A DNA stretch of 21,836 nt from RGIG8748 sp045646525 (GCA_045646525.1 JAZRKX010000051.1:1-21836); one strand, 5' to 3'; counted from the first letter of the stretch, positions 14,601-21,697 are shown. Notes: generated by a model not told the origin, from the sequence alone. Made by a program: numbers and translations.

Positions 14601-16491
14601 ACTTTCCCTTCCATACCGAAAATCTCATGAGCATAGCAATTACTATGGCAAATACCGTAAAACCCAGCGCCCCCTGTACATAACCGGGTATATGAAAACG
14701 CGAGGACATATCTATAAACGAATCAAATCCCATTACCGCAAGGATTGCCAGCACTATGCCCACGATACCCTCTCCTGCTATCATACCCGATGAAAATAGT
14801 ATGCCGCTGTTTACATTCTGCGAATCCGACGATTTAACCTTTTCGGCAATATATCTTACAATACCGCCTGCCATTATGCACGCATTTAAGTGGACAGGCA
14901 AATAAATTCCTATTGCTACAGGAAGCACAGGGACTCCGAGAACCTCAACAAACACCGACAGAAACACCCCCGAGAGTACAAGTGTCCACGGCAAAGTGGC
15001 ATCCATTACACCCTCTGTAATAAGCTTCATGAGTGTTGCCTGAGGCGCTCCAAGCTCCTTTGAGCCAAAGCCCCACGCGCTGTCCAACAGATACAGAGTA
15101 GCCCCTATGGCAAGAGCTGATGATACTACGCCTATAATTTCGCCTATCTGCTGTTTAACAGGTGTAGCACCCAGTATATACCCCGTTTTTAAATCCTGAG
15201 AGGTATCGCCCGCTATTGCGGAAATTATACAGATTACAGAGCCTATAGCTATGGAAGCTGTCATACCGCCCATACCTCTGTATCCTACCACCTTTAATAT
15301 AACGGTAGTCATAAGAACCGTGGCGATAGACATACCCGAAACGGGGTTGCTGCTGCTTCCTACAATACCAACCATACGCGATGATACCGAAGCAAAAAAG
15401 AAGCCGAAAACCACAATTAAAGCAGCACCGAGAGGCGAAACAGGGATGTCGGGAATAATCCATACCAAAAAGGTAAGAATTACAACCCCCAAAAGTACAA
15501 TGCCCATGTGCATATCCTTGGATGTTCTGTTTTTTATAACATTTCCTTTTGAAGATATTCCCTTTATAACACCGCCAAAGGTAGATACGATAAGAGGAAG
15601 CGATTTTACAAGACTTATAATTCCCCCTGCTGCAAGAGCTCCTGCACCGATGTATCGGATATATGTGCTCCATATACCTGCACAACCCTGCGCATCATAT
15701 AGTGCACCCACAGTAATATCGGCAGGATAAAGAACGGCATTCTCGCCAAAAAGTACAATAAGAGGAATAATAACAAGCCAGCTAAGTACCCCTCCGCCAA
15801 ACATATATGCGGATATCCTCGGACCGCATATATATCCCACACCAAGAATTGCAGGATAAATCTGTGTGCCGATTTCGCCCGCAAAGCCTTTTATCTTAAG
15901 AGAAATTTCGCCCGCAACAAGCTTAAAACCATCTACAAGAAGCTTTACCACAGAAGCAAATCCCATACCTATAAATACAGTTGACGCACTGCCGCTGCTC
16001 TTTTCGCCTGCAAGCAGTACCTCGGCACACGCCTTACCCTCGGGATAAGGAAGTATACCGTGTTCTTTAACTACAAGCGCGTTTCTTAGCGGTATCATAA
16101 AAAACACGCCAAATAGCCCTCCTATGAGGGCTATTAGTGTAATCGTTATGATGTCGGGCTTTTGTATTTTTCCCTCGGACGCCCAAAGAAAAAGCGCAGG
16201 AATGGTAAATATAGCTCCCGCCGCAAGCGACTCCCCTGCCGAACCTATTGTTTGCACAATATTACTCTCGAGTATGGAATTCTTTCTTAAGATTATCCTT
16301 ATAACTCCCATGGAGATAACCGCCGCAGGAATAGATGCAGATACCGTCATTCCAACCCTTAGTCCAAGGTACGCATTTGCCGCACCGAAAACCACAGCAA
16401 GAATTATACCTGTAATTATTGATGTAATTGTAAGTTCCTTTTGTATATTTTCTTCGGAAATGTATGGTCTAAAACTCCTATTGTCTTTCAT
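14590..16491 (-). CDS. OPT-family oligopeptide transporter
   Basis: A 633-residue membrane protein of the OPT (oligopeptide/YSL) family, which imports small peptides or metal chelates with protons. It begins with a short hydrophilic tail (RPYISEENIQKELT), then NAYLGLRVGMTVSASIPAA (39-57), the typical LPYPEGKACAEVLLAGE segment near residue 150, and many glycine-rich helices (about 14-16) through to the basic end VWKGKYEK. Length is normal for prokaryotic OPT proteins. It lies directly after the dipeptidase gene pepD, which suggests import of peptides followed by cleavage. Its ATG has GGAAGAGG as SD, but that SD is the 3' arm of a terminator-like hairpin (16498-16525). This suggests reduced or regulated expression relative to pepD. 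Confidence 0.92.
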   Translation of the reverse strand: MKDNRSFRPYISEENIQKELTITSIITGIILAVVFGAANAYLGLRVGMTVSASIPAAVISMGVIRIILRKNSILESNIVQTIGSAGESLAAGAIFTIPALFLWASEGKIQKPDIITITLIALIGGLFGVFFMIPLRNALVVKEHGILPYPEGKACAEVLLAGEKSSGSASTVFIGMGFASVVKLLVDGFKLVAGEISLKIKGFAGEIGTQIYPAILGVGYICGPRISAYMFGGGVLSWLVIIPLIVLFGENAVLYPADITVGALYDAQGCAGIWSTYIRYIGAGALAAGGIISLVKSLPLIVSTFGGVIKGISSKGNVIKNRTSKDMHMGIVLLGVVILTFLVWIIPDIPVSPLGAALIVVFGFFFASVSSRMVGIVGSSSNPVSGMSIATVLMTTVILKVVGYRGMGGMTASIAIGSVICIISAIAGDTSQDLKTGYILGATPVKQQIGEIIGVVSSALAIGATLYLLDSAWGFGSKELGAPQATLMKLITEGVMDATLPWTLVLSGVFLSVFVEVLGVPVLPVAIGIYLPVHLNACIMAGGIVRYIAEKVKSSDSQNVNSGILFSSGMIAGEGIVGIVLAILAVMGFDSFIDMSSRFHIPGYVQGALGFTVFAIVIAMLMRFSVWKGKYEK

Positions 16492-16525
16492 AAAAAACCT
16501 CTTCCGTCCCTTTATACGGAAGAGG
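16492..16525 (-). promoter_or_regulatory. Intercistronic hairpin masking the OPT ribosome site
   Basis: On the minus strand CCTCTTCCGT (16516-16525) pairs perfectly with ACGGAAGAGG (16498-16507) across an 8-nt loop. Six T follow (16492-16497), then the OPT start codon. The 3' arm contains the only plausible SD (GGAAGAGG). The structure could both terminate pepD transcripts and block OPT translation. Confidence 0.7.
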
Positions 16526-16534
16526 TGATTAACT

Positions 16535-17971
16535 TTATTTACAGTTTTTCAGAACTTCCGTTACAATTTCATAAACTCTTTTGGTCGAAGAAATGCTGAG
16601 TCGTTCTGATGCTGAATGTATGCTGTACATATTTGGTCCTACCGATATACAGTCCAGACAGTCTATTGCAGAATCGAAAATTCCACATTCAAGTCCTGCA
16701 TGAATTGCCCTGAAAACTGCTGGCCCATCTGTTTTACCGTCGTGACAGCGAGCGTATGCCTTTTGCAAATATGTGTCCTTTTTGAGTTGCCATGGCGGAT
16801 ATATGCCGCTTACACTGCAGGTACATCCATACTTTGCACAAAGGGCGTTAAGCTTTGACAGTACTGAGTCAAGCTCACTTTGCACACAACTGCGAACAGA
16901 CACGGTAAATGCAAGTGCTGAATCCTCTGTACTTACTATGCCAAAGTTTGCCGAGGTTTCCACAAGGTCTTCCATCCCCTTGGACATTGCTATGACACCG
17001 CTCGGAAGCTGTGCAGCAAATTCAAGAAGCTCCGCCGTATCGGCTATCGCTCTACGGTTATGTCTTTCTGCAACAGCTACCGAAAACTCCATATCGGGAT
17101 TAATAGCCTGTATATCCTTTTTTGTATCCTGTGCAATAGTGTTAAATACGGATATTGCACATTCGGGATTATCCGATATTACATATGCTTTGCAGCAAGG
17201 TGTAATTACATTGGCTTTGTTTCCGCCATTTATACCTATTATTTCAAAACTACACTTATCATATGCATTCCTTAGAATTTTTATCATAAGTGCGTTGGCG
17301 TTTCCATAGTTTTTGTTTATTTGAGTTCCCGAATGACCCCCGGGAAGACCCGAGAGGCTAAGTTCCAGCGCAGTACCCTCTGCTTCCTTACGCTCGCACT
17401 CAAATACGGCTTTAAAATCCGCACCGCCCGCACAAGAGATGAGCACAGAGTTTTCTCCTCCACCGTCCAGATTTATCATTCTCTTGCCTTTCAGTACAGA
17501 GATATCCAGTTCCAATGCACCGAGCATACCTATCTCCTCATCGGATGTAAATACGCATTCAAGTGTAGGGTGCTCCAGACTATTATCTGAGAGTATGGCA
17601 AGCATCATTGCAACTCCTATGCCGTTATCGGCACCGAGAGTTGTACCTCTTGCCTTTACAAAATCGTCCTCCACATACAAATCAAGTCCGTCCTTTTCGA
17701 AATCTACAGGACTGTCCTCTGTCTTCTGGCACACCATGTCCATATGTGCCTGCAAAATCACGGTTTCACTATTTTTATAACCATGGGTGGCCTTTTTATA
17801 TATTATAACATTATTTGCCTTGTCCGTATAATACTTAAACCCATGCTCGACAGCAAAGCCTATAAGATAGTCCCTTATTGCATCGGTATTGCCCGAGCCG
17901 TGCGGCACAGAGCATATGTTCTCAAAATATTTAAAAACGCCCATTGGCTCGAAACATAGTAATTTATTCAT
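16535..17971 (-). CDS. pepD: Aminoacyl-histidine dipeptidase (PepD-type M20 peptidase)
   Basis: A 478-residue cytosolic dizinc dipeptidase of the M20 PepD (Xaa-His/beta-Ala-His dipeptidase) group, of usual length. Residues seen are H76 and D78 (LQAHMDMVCQ), bridging D115 (TTLGADNGIG), catalytic E145 with E146 (FTSDEEIGMLG), D169 (INLDGGGE) and H452 (YSIHSASERLS). GGHSGTQI (the GLPGGHSG segment) lies in the inserted dimerisation domain. The N-terminal FKYFENICSVPHGSGN is typical. SD GAGGTGA precedes the ATG. It heads a three-gene operon with a peptide transporter and a PqqD-like protein, fitting uptake and breakdown of dipeptides. Confidence 0.95.
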   Translation of the reverse strand: MNKLLCFEPMGVFKYFENICSVPHGSGNTDAIRDYLIGFAVEHGFKYYTDKANNVIIYKKATHGYKNSETVILQAHMDMVCQKTEDSPVDFEKDGLDLYVEDDFVKARGTTLGADNGIGVAMMLAILSDNSLEHPTLECVFTSDEEIGMLGALELDISVLKGKRMINLDGGGENSVLISCAGGADFKAVFECERKEAEGTALELSLSGLPGGHSGTQINKNYGNANALMIKILRNAYDKCSFEIIGINGGNKANVITPCCKAYVISDNPECAISVFNTIAQDTKKDIQAINPDMEFSVAVAERHNRRAIADTAELLEFAAQLPSGVIAMSKGMEDLVETSANFGIVSTEDSALAFTVSVRSCVQSELDSVLSKLNALCAKYGCTCSVSGIYPPWQLKKDTYLQKAYARCHDGKTDGPAVFRAIHAGLECGIFDSAIDCLDCISVGPNMYSIHSASERLSISSTKRVYEIVTEVLKNCK

Positions 17972-18183
17972 GCTTTCACCTCATAAATTATTAGTGCTTA
18001 TATTGAGCTTTATCATATAATTATTTACAGCTTCGCTGAAGCTATGCTTATTTTTAAAAATCCGAAAGAAAAAAGGCATACTTATGCGTTGTGGATTTGC
18101 TTATTGAACAGGTATGTATATTAAACTTCTCATTTTTGAGCGAATCCATTACACGCACAGTAAAAATCCCCCTATATTTTTGA
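17972..18183. other. Intergenic region upstream of pepD, no gene seen
   Basis: I see no ORF with a ribosome site. AGCTTC/GAAGCT (18029-18034/18038-18043) form a 6-bp triloop hairpin followed on the plus side by ATGCTTATTTTT, weakly terminator-like. A convincing -35/-10 pair for pepD was not found; TATGAT (18013-18018 region, minus strand) lacks a good partner. Confidence 0.4.
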
Positions 18184-18224
18184 AAAAGGGTTTGCAAAAA
18201 CACTAAGTTTTTACAAACCCTTTT
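18184..18224 (-). terminator. pckA terminator
   Basis: Arms 18184-18201 and 18207-18224 pair over 18 positions with one mismatch and a 5-nt loop (GGGTTTG core plus A/T tracts). On the minus strand it follows the pckA stop by 11 nt and ends in TTTT. Confidence 0.8.
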
Positions 18225-18235
18225 ATAGTTTTAAA

Positions 18236-19840
18236 TTATAACTGAGGGCCTGCAGCTACCAAAGCCTTGCCGGCATCGTTACCTGTATACTTTGCAAAAT
18301 TCTTAACAAAGCGTGAGGAAAGGTCTTTTGCCTTTTCTTCCCATTGTGCAGGATTTTCATATGTGTCTCTGGGGTCTAATATACCTGTGTCAACACCGGG
18401 TAATTCGGTGGGTACAGCGAGGTTGAAGTAAGGGATAGTCTTGGTTTCTGCCTTAAGGATAGAGCCATCGAGGATAGCATCTATGATACCGCGTGTATCT
18501 TTGATGGATATACGCTTGCCTGTGCCGTTCCAGCCTGTGTTTACGAGGTATGCCTTAGCACCGCTCTTTTCCATCTTCTTAACAAGTTCTTCTGCATACT
18601 TTGTAGGATGAAGCTCTAAGAAAGCCTGACCGAAGCAAGCAGAGAATGTGGGTGTGGGCTCTGTGATACCGCGCTCAGTTCCTGCAAGCTTTGAAGTAAA
18701 GCCAGAGAGGAAATAGTACTGAGCCTGTTCGGGAGTAAGAACAGATACGGGAGGAAGTACGCCGAAAGCATCTGCAGAAAGGAAGATAACATTCTTAGCA
18801 TCGGGGGCTGCAGATACGGGGCGAACTATCTTTTCTATATGGTCTATAGGATAAGATACGCGTGTGTTTTCGGTAACAGAATCGTCTGCAAAATCACAAA
18901 CACCATTCTCATCTACTGTAACATTTTCCAAAAGTGCATTGCGCTTTATAGCGTTGAATATGTCGGGCTCGGATTCTTTGTCGAGGTTGATAACCTTTGC
19001 ATAGCATCCGCCCTCGAAGTTGAATACGCCGTTGTCATCCCAACCGTGCTCATCGTCACCAATGAGAAGTCTCTTGGGGTCGGTGGAAAGTGTAGTTTTT
19101 CCTGTACCGGAAAGACCGAAGAAGAGAGCTGTGTTCTTGCAGTCCATATCGGTATTTGCAGAGCAGTGCATGGAAGCCATGCCGTTTAAGGGAAGGAAGT
19201 AGTTCATCATGGAGAACATACCCTTCTTCATTTCTCCGCCATACCATGTGTTTAAGATAACCTGCTCACGAGAGGAGATATTAAACACTACTGCAGTTTC
19301 GGAGTTGAGTCCGAGCTCTTTGTAATTTTCCACCTTTGCCTTGGATGCGTTGTAGCATACGAAATCAGGCTCGAAGTTTTCGAGTTCTTCTGCTGTGGGG
19401 TTTATGAACATATTCTTTACAAAGTGTGCCTGCCAAGCAACCTCCACGATGAAGCGGATTGCCATACGGGAGTCTGCATTTGTACCGCAGAATACATCCT
19501 GTACATAGAGCTTCTTGCCGGAAAGTTCGTTTACAGCAAGTTTCTTAAGCTCTGCCCATGTTTCTTCTGAGCAGGGGTGGTTGTCGTTTTTGAATTCATC
19601 GGAAGTCCACCATACTGTATCTTTGGAATTTTCGTCCATTACTATGAACTTATCCTGAGGTGAACGGCCTGTGTAGATACCTGTCATAACATTAACAGCG
19701 CCAAGCTCTGTTACCTGACCTTTTTCGTAGCCTTCAAGTGATGCATCTGTTTCAGCTGCAAAGAGTTCTTCGTAAGAAGGATTGTGTACAATCTCCTTTA
19801 CATCTGTAATGCCGTACTTGGTTAAATCGATTTGCTTCAT
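18236..19840 (-). CDS. pckA: Phosphoenolpyruvate carboxykinase (ATP)
   Basis: A 534-residue enzyme interconverting oxaloacetate + ATP and PEP + CO2 + ADP. Motifs: YTGRSPQDKF (56-65) with substrate Arg59, WYGGEMKKGMF (199-209), MHCSAN with H225 at the metal site, the P-loop GLSGTGKTT (242-250, K248), GDDEHGW (261-267) with metal-binding Asp, and NTGWNGTGKRISI near the C-terminus. In fermentative bacteria the enzyme often works toward oxaloacetate and succinate; direction here is unknown. The start MKQIDLTKYG is chosen because AGAGGT precedes it; in-frame ATGs further upstream (to 19894) have no SD. Its promoter is probably at 19993-20021, giving a leader of about 145 nt with a terminator-like hairpin. 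Confidence 0.96.
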   Translation of the reverse strand: MKQIDLTKYGITDVKEIVHNPSYEELFAAETDASLEGYEKGQVTELGAVNVMTGIYTGRSPQDKFIVMDENSKDTVWWTSDEFKNDNHPCSEETWAELKKLAVNELSGKKLYVQDVFCGTNADSRMAIRFIVEVAWQAHFVKNMFINPTAEELENFEPDFVCYNASKAKVENYKELGLNSETAVVFNISSREQVILNTWYGGEMKKGMFSMMNYFLPLNGMASMHCSANTDMDCKNTALFFGLSGTGKTTLSTDPKRLLIGDDEHGWDDNGVFNFEGGCYAKVINLDKESEPDIFNAIKRNALLENVTVDENGVCDFADDSVTENTRVSYPIDHIEKIVRPVSAAPDAKNVIFLSADAFGVLPPVSVLTPEQAQYYFLSGFTSKLAGTERGITEPTPTFSACFGQAFLELHPTKYAEELVKKMEKSGAKAYLVNTGWNGTGKRISIKDTRGIIDAILDGSILKAETKTIPYFNLAVPTELPGVDTGILDPRDTYENPAQWEEKAKDLSSRFVKNFAKYTGNDAGKALVAAGPQL

Positions 19841-19924
19841 AATACAATACCTCTTTTCTAAAATATTGATATTTATATAATTCATTATATACAATTTTGG
19901 TAAAATATAAGCGGTTTTTTATAC

Positions 19925-19965
19925 AAAAAGAGAGCCTCAAAATCCCCTACAGACAGCTGGCTCCC
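19925..19965 (-). promoter_or_regulatory. Terminator-like hairpin in the pckA leader
   Basis: On the minus strand GGGAGCC (19959-19965) pairs with GGCTCTC (19930-19936), one G-U pair, around a 22-nt loop, followed by five T (19925-19929). It starts about 21 nt after the predicted transcription start, so most transcripts could stop here as a short RNA of about 60 nt unless antitermination occurs. Confidence 0.5.
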
Positions 19966-19992
19966 AAACATATTCAAATTTTTACCAACTGC

Positions 19993-20021
19993 ATTATATC
20001 ATGTAAAATGTCAAATGTCAA
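19993..20021 (-). promoter_or_regulatory. Consensus promoter upstream of pckA
   Basis: On the minus strand perfect TTGACA (20016-20021), 17-nt spacer and perfect TATAAT (19993-19998). A second TTGACA copy lies at 20009-20014. A further TATAAT (19884-19889) closer to pckA has no good -35. Confidence 0.8.
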
Positions 20022-20028
20022 TGCCTAT

Positions 20029-20054
20029 AATAAAAAATCAACCGATTTTTTATT
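20029..20054 (-). terminator. Terminator of the 19-codon transcription unit
   Basis: 11-bp AT-rich stem, 20029-20039 with 20044-20054, loop aacc. On the minus strand the 3' arm is GATTTTTTATT. The stop codon of the small ORF lies in the stem. It also separates that unit from the pckA promoter. Confidence 0.6.
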
Positions 20055-20109
20055 CGAGCTTTAACTTTGCAAGTCCTGCCTGTGATGTCTCCTTGTATGA
20101 AGAACACAT
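20050..20109 (-). CDS. Possible small peptide, 19 codons (MCSSYKETSQAGLAKLKLE)
   Basis: An ATG-to-TAA reading frame with product MCSSYKETSQAGLAKLKLE. It is preceded by AGGA at 6-nt spacing and by GGAGAAA slightly further up, lies about 36 nt after the start predicted for a good promoter (20152-20179), and stops inside a terminator stem. The peptide is basic and hydrophilic to amphipathic, with no signal sequence. The octamer AGGACTTG occurs twice, once as the SD region and once inside the ORF, so an RNA function rather than a peptide is also possible. I do not recognise a family for certain. The unit lies just upstream of pckA, in the same direction. Confidence 0.4.
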   Translation of the reverse strand: MCSSYKETSQAGLAKLKLE

Positions 20110-20151
20110 GTCAAGTCCTATTTCTCCAATCGTTTACAATTATATCTTAAT

Positions 20152-20179
20152 ACTATAATATTTTACACAGTGTTGTCAA
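20152..20179 (-). promoter_or_regulatory. Promoter of the 19-codon unit
   Basis: On the minus strand perfect TTGACA (20174-20179), 16-nt spacer and TATAGT (20152-20157). Confidence 0.6.
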
Positions 20180-20222
20180 TATTTTCAAATGTGTCGTTGT
20201 TTTGCAAATACATACATAAAGC

Positions 20223-20254
20223 AAAAACCCCTGTTCTTACGAACAAGGATTTTT
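20223..20254. terminator. Terminator-like hairpin at the left edge of the repeat element
   Basis: AAAAACCCCTGTTC and GAACAAGGATTTTT pair across TTAC with two mismatches, giving an A-tract/U-tract hairpin directly before the first 24-nt direct repeat. Confidence 0.55.
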
Positions 20255-20519
20255 GGAAGATCCGAATGGTTTAGATGCCGTATAATTTTAATGAAGCATT
20301 TGCTCCGCAAATATGAAGCGACGTCTTTGCCGTCATGAAGTAAATCCGCTTTGCGAATTTATGAAGCAAAGCGTTCCTTAATGTGCCGCAGGCATACTTC
20401 ATTGCCGAAGGTAACTTCATTAGCGTTAGCGACTTAATGTTCCGAAGGAACGCTTCCATGAAAAAAGACAATTTCAAAGAATAGTCTTTTTTCATGGAAG
20501 AGCCGAATGGTTTGGATGC
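20255..20519. repeat. Hairpin-array repeat element bounded by 24-nt direct repeats
   Basis: Copies of a 24-nt sequence (core CCGAATGGTTT, ending GATGC; 2 differences) lie at 20255-20278 and 20496-20519. Between them are about seven small stem-loops, mostly with triloops closed by C-G (TCC 20304-20306, TTT near 20325 and 20350, GCA 20388-20390, GAA 20407-20409 and 20444-20446). They are separated by ATGAAG (20291, 20313, 20335, 20361) in the left half and by CTTCAT or close variants (20397, 20415, 20433, 20453) in the right half, at about 18-26-nt steps. AAGCGTTCC (20369-20377) can also pair with GGAACGCTT (20447-20455). No protein function is visible. It resembles non-coding repeats I recall from gut Clostridia, but no name is claimed. 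Confidence 0.75.
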
Positions 20520-20651
20520 ATATGCACAAAGCACAACAAAAAAATACAATTCTCCTAAATTTAACAATATATACATGTTTACAGACAGTTGTACTCTCGT
20601 TAAAATTTTGTTTTCGTCATATTCTTCGCTCGTTAAATCCTTTTTGTACAT
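20271..20651 (-). other. Doubtful ORF running from AT-rich DNA into the repeat element
   Basis: A 126-codon frame starts 12 nt after the stop of the membrane-protein gene, with a weak SD (TAGG). It begins MYKKDLTSEEYDENKILTR, which looks protein-like, but from about residue 49 on it is simply the translation of the second 24-nt repeat and hairpin array. It may be the remnant of a small gene whose 3' end was replaced by the element, or chance. Confidence 0.25.
20453..20500. repeat. Perfect 17-bp inverted repeat within the element
   Basis: CTTCCATGAAAAAAGAC (20453-20469) and its exact complement (20484-20500) flank a 14-nt loop. The right arm runs into the second 24-nt direct repeat. Confidence 0.85.
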
Positions 20652-20663
20652 TTTTAAACCTAA

Positions 20664-21512
20664 TTAAATTTTTAAATCTTTTTTTAAGTTATTAGGAACG
20701 CCAAACTTAAATACTTTTATAAACATCCTTAAATATGTATATAGCATAAATGATATAAGCACCACTAAAAATATAATGGGCGTTAGACTTTCTTTTGCGA
20801 ATGTCTCATTTGTAACGAAGCCTATATCAAACATAAACTTTCTTACCGGTTCAAAAAAGAGTGATAATAATAACCCTATTAATAGGAAAAAGATAAGAAT
20901 AAATTGAATCCCTATTAAGATAACCTCAAAGTTTTTGGGCAAAATTCTCTTTAATATTTTTCCTATTGTTGAAAATTCTTGTGGCTCAATACATTTCAAG
21001 GGTTTTCCACCTTTAATTTTGCAGGTGATTTCCAAATCGTCTTTTCCAGTATGTATAACTTGAATTACTACCCCTTCTTTAATATCAATGTAATCAAATG
21101 TTACAACAGCCTTTCTTTCATTGTGAAGAGTTACAACAAATTTATTTGTCTCCTCATTTGTGGCTATTATTTGTACTTCTAAAATCTTAGTGTTTTCTCC
21201 ACAAGTAATTGTCAGTTCTTTGTTTTCTACAATATCATTACAAGTTAAAACAGTATTTCCACTATTCCATATGGCAAATTTTGATACAGCAACATTTTTA
21301 ATTTCTTCTTCTTCGTAAAAAAGTTTAATTTTTTCAAAATTATTCTTTCCATTTCTAACTAAAGTAAGTTTATCGTGCGAAAAGCTTATTCTTCTTTTCG
21401 TTTTTCCTTTTAAACCAAAATATATAGATAATGGCAACCCTACTACCGCTATAACACTTAATACCGCCCACGCAATTGGGTTGTTTTGTAAAAAAGTCAA
21501 CATTTCTAACAT
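20664..21512 (-). CDS. Unidentified three-TM membrane protein with a large soluble domain
   Basis: A 282-residue protein I cannot name. Layout: one TM near 13-33 followed by a basic stretch (GLKGKTKRR), a mostly beta-looking soluble domain from about 42 to 185 (VSKFAIWNSGNTVLTCNDI, VVTFDYIDIKEGVVIQVIHTG, KIKGGKPLK), then two TMs (about 196-220 and 243-262) and a short basic tail. The basic residues after TM1 suggest a cytoplasmic soluble domain. Start: ATG after GAGGAAAG, with a good promoter at 21583-21611. Codon use is visibly more AT-rich than the housekeeping genes to the left. It sits between a repeat element and an insertion sequence, so it is probably acquired. Role unknown; I recall the IWNSG and VIQIIHTG-like segments only as features of hypothetical proteins. 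Confidence 0.75.
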   Translation of the reverse strand: MLEMLTFLQNNPIAWAVLSVIAVVGLPLSIYFGLKGKTKRRISFSHDKLTLVRNGKNNFEKIKLFYEEEEIKNVAVSKFAIWNSGNTVLTCNDIVENKELTITCGENTKILEVQIIATNEETNKFVVTLHNERKAVVTFDYIDIKEGVVIQVIHTGKDDLEITCKIKGGKPLKCIEPQEFSTIGKILKRILPKNFEVILIGIQFILIFFLLIGLLLSLFFEPVRKFMFDIGFVTNETFAKESLTPIIFLVVLISFMLYTYLRMFIKVFKFGVPNNLKKDLKI

Positions 21513-21582
21513 TTGCTTTCCTCTCTTTCTCTAGTTTAATATTACATCAAAAGTTTGATTTAATAATAACAAGTCCATTAGT

Positions 21583-21611
21583 ATTATATCAAATTATGTT
21601 CTTTTTTGCAA
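21583..21611 (-). promoter_or_regulatory. Promoter for the three-TM membrane protein gene
   Basis: On the minus strand TTGCAA (21606-21611), 17-nt spacer and perfect TATAAT (21583-21588). The leader is about 65 nt. Confidence 0.65.
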
Positions 21612-21655
21612 TGTTTTGTTGAAAAATACTATTGTGTTATGCAGGCACAAGAAGA

Positions 21656-21689
21656 AAAAATAGCACACTTTATTGAGTGTGCTATTTTT
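21656..21689. terminator. Strong hairpin terminator beside the insertion sequence
   Basis: AAAAATAGCACACT (21656-21669) and its exact complement (21676-21689) form a 14-bp stem with a 6-nt loop and A/T tracts on both sides. No gene reads into it from the left, so it probably belonged to a gene on the right now separated by the IS. Confidence 0.75.
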
Positions 21690-21697
21690 GAAAAGCA

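Noticed and set aside
15155..15685. 176-codon minus-strand ORF inside the OPT gene
   Set aside because: It is another frame of the same strand within a well-supported transporter gene, rich in Cys/Arg/Tyr as expected from out-of-frame reading.
18001..18060. Riboswitch upstream of pepD
   Set aside because: Only one 6-bp hairpin is visible; no recognised aptamer core and no clear promoter, so kept only as a note on the gap.
20280..20460. CRISPR array
   Set aside because: Spacers ATGAAG/CTTCAT are only 6 nt and the hairpins between differ; there are no 24-40-nt identical repeats and no cas genes.
20255..20519. Integron attC site or tRNA cluster
   Set aside because: No core-site pair with the expected attC layout, no integrase, and no cloverleaf, CCA end or T-loop consensus seen in any hairpin.
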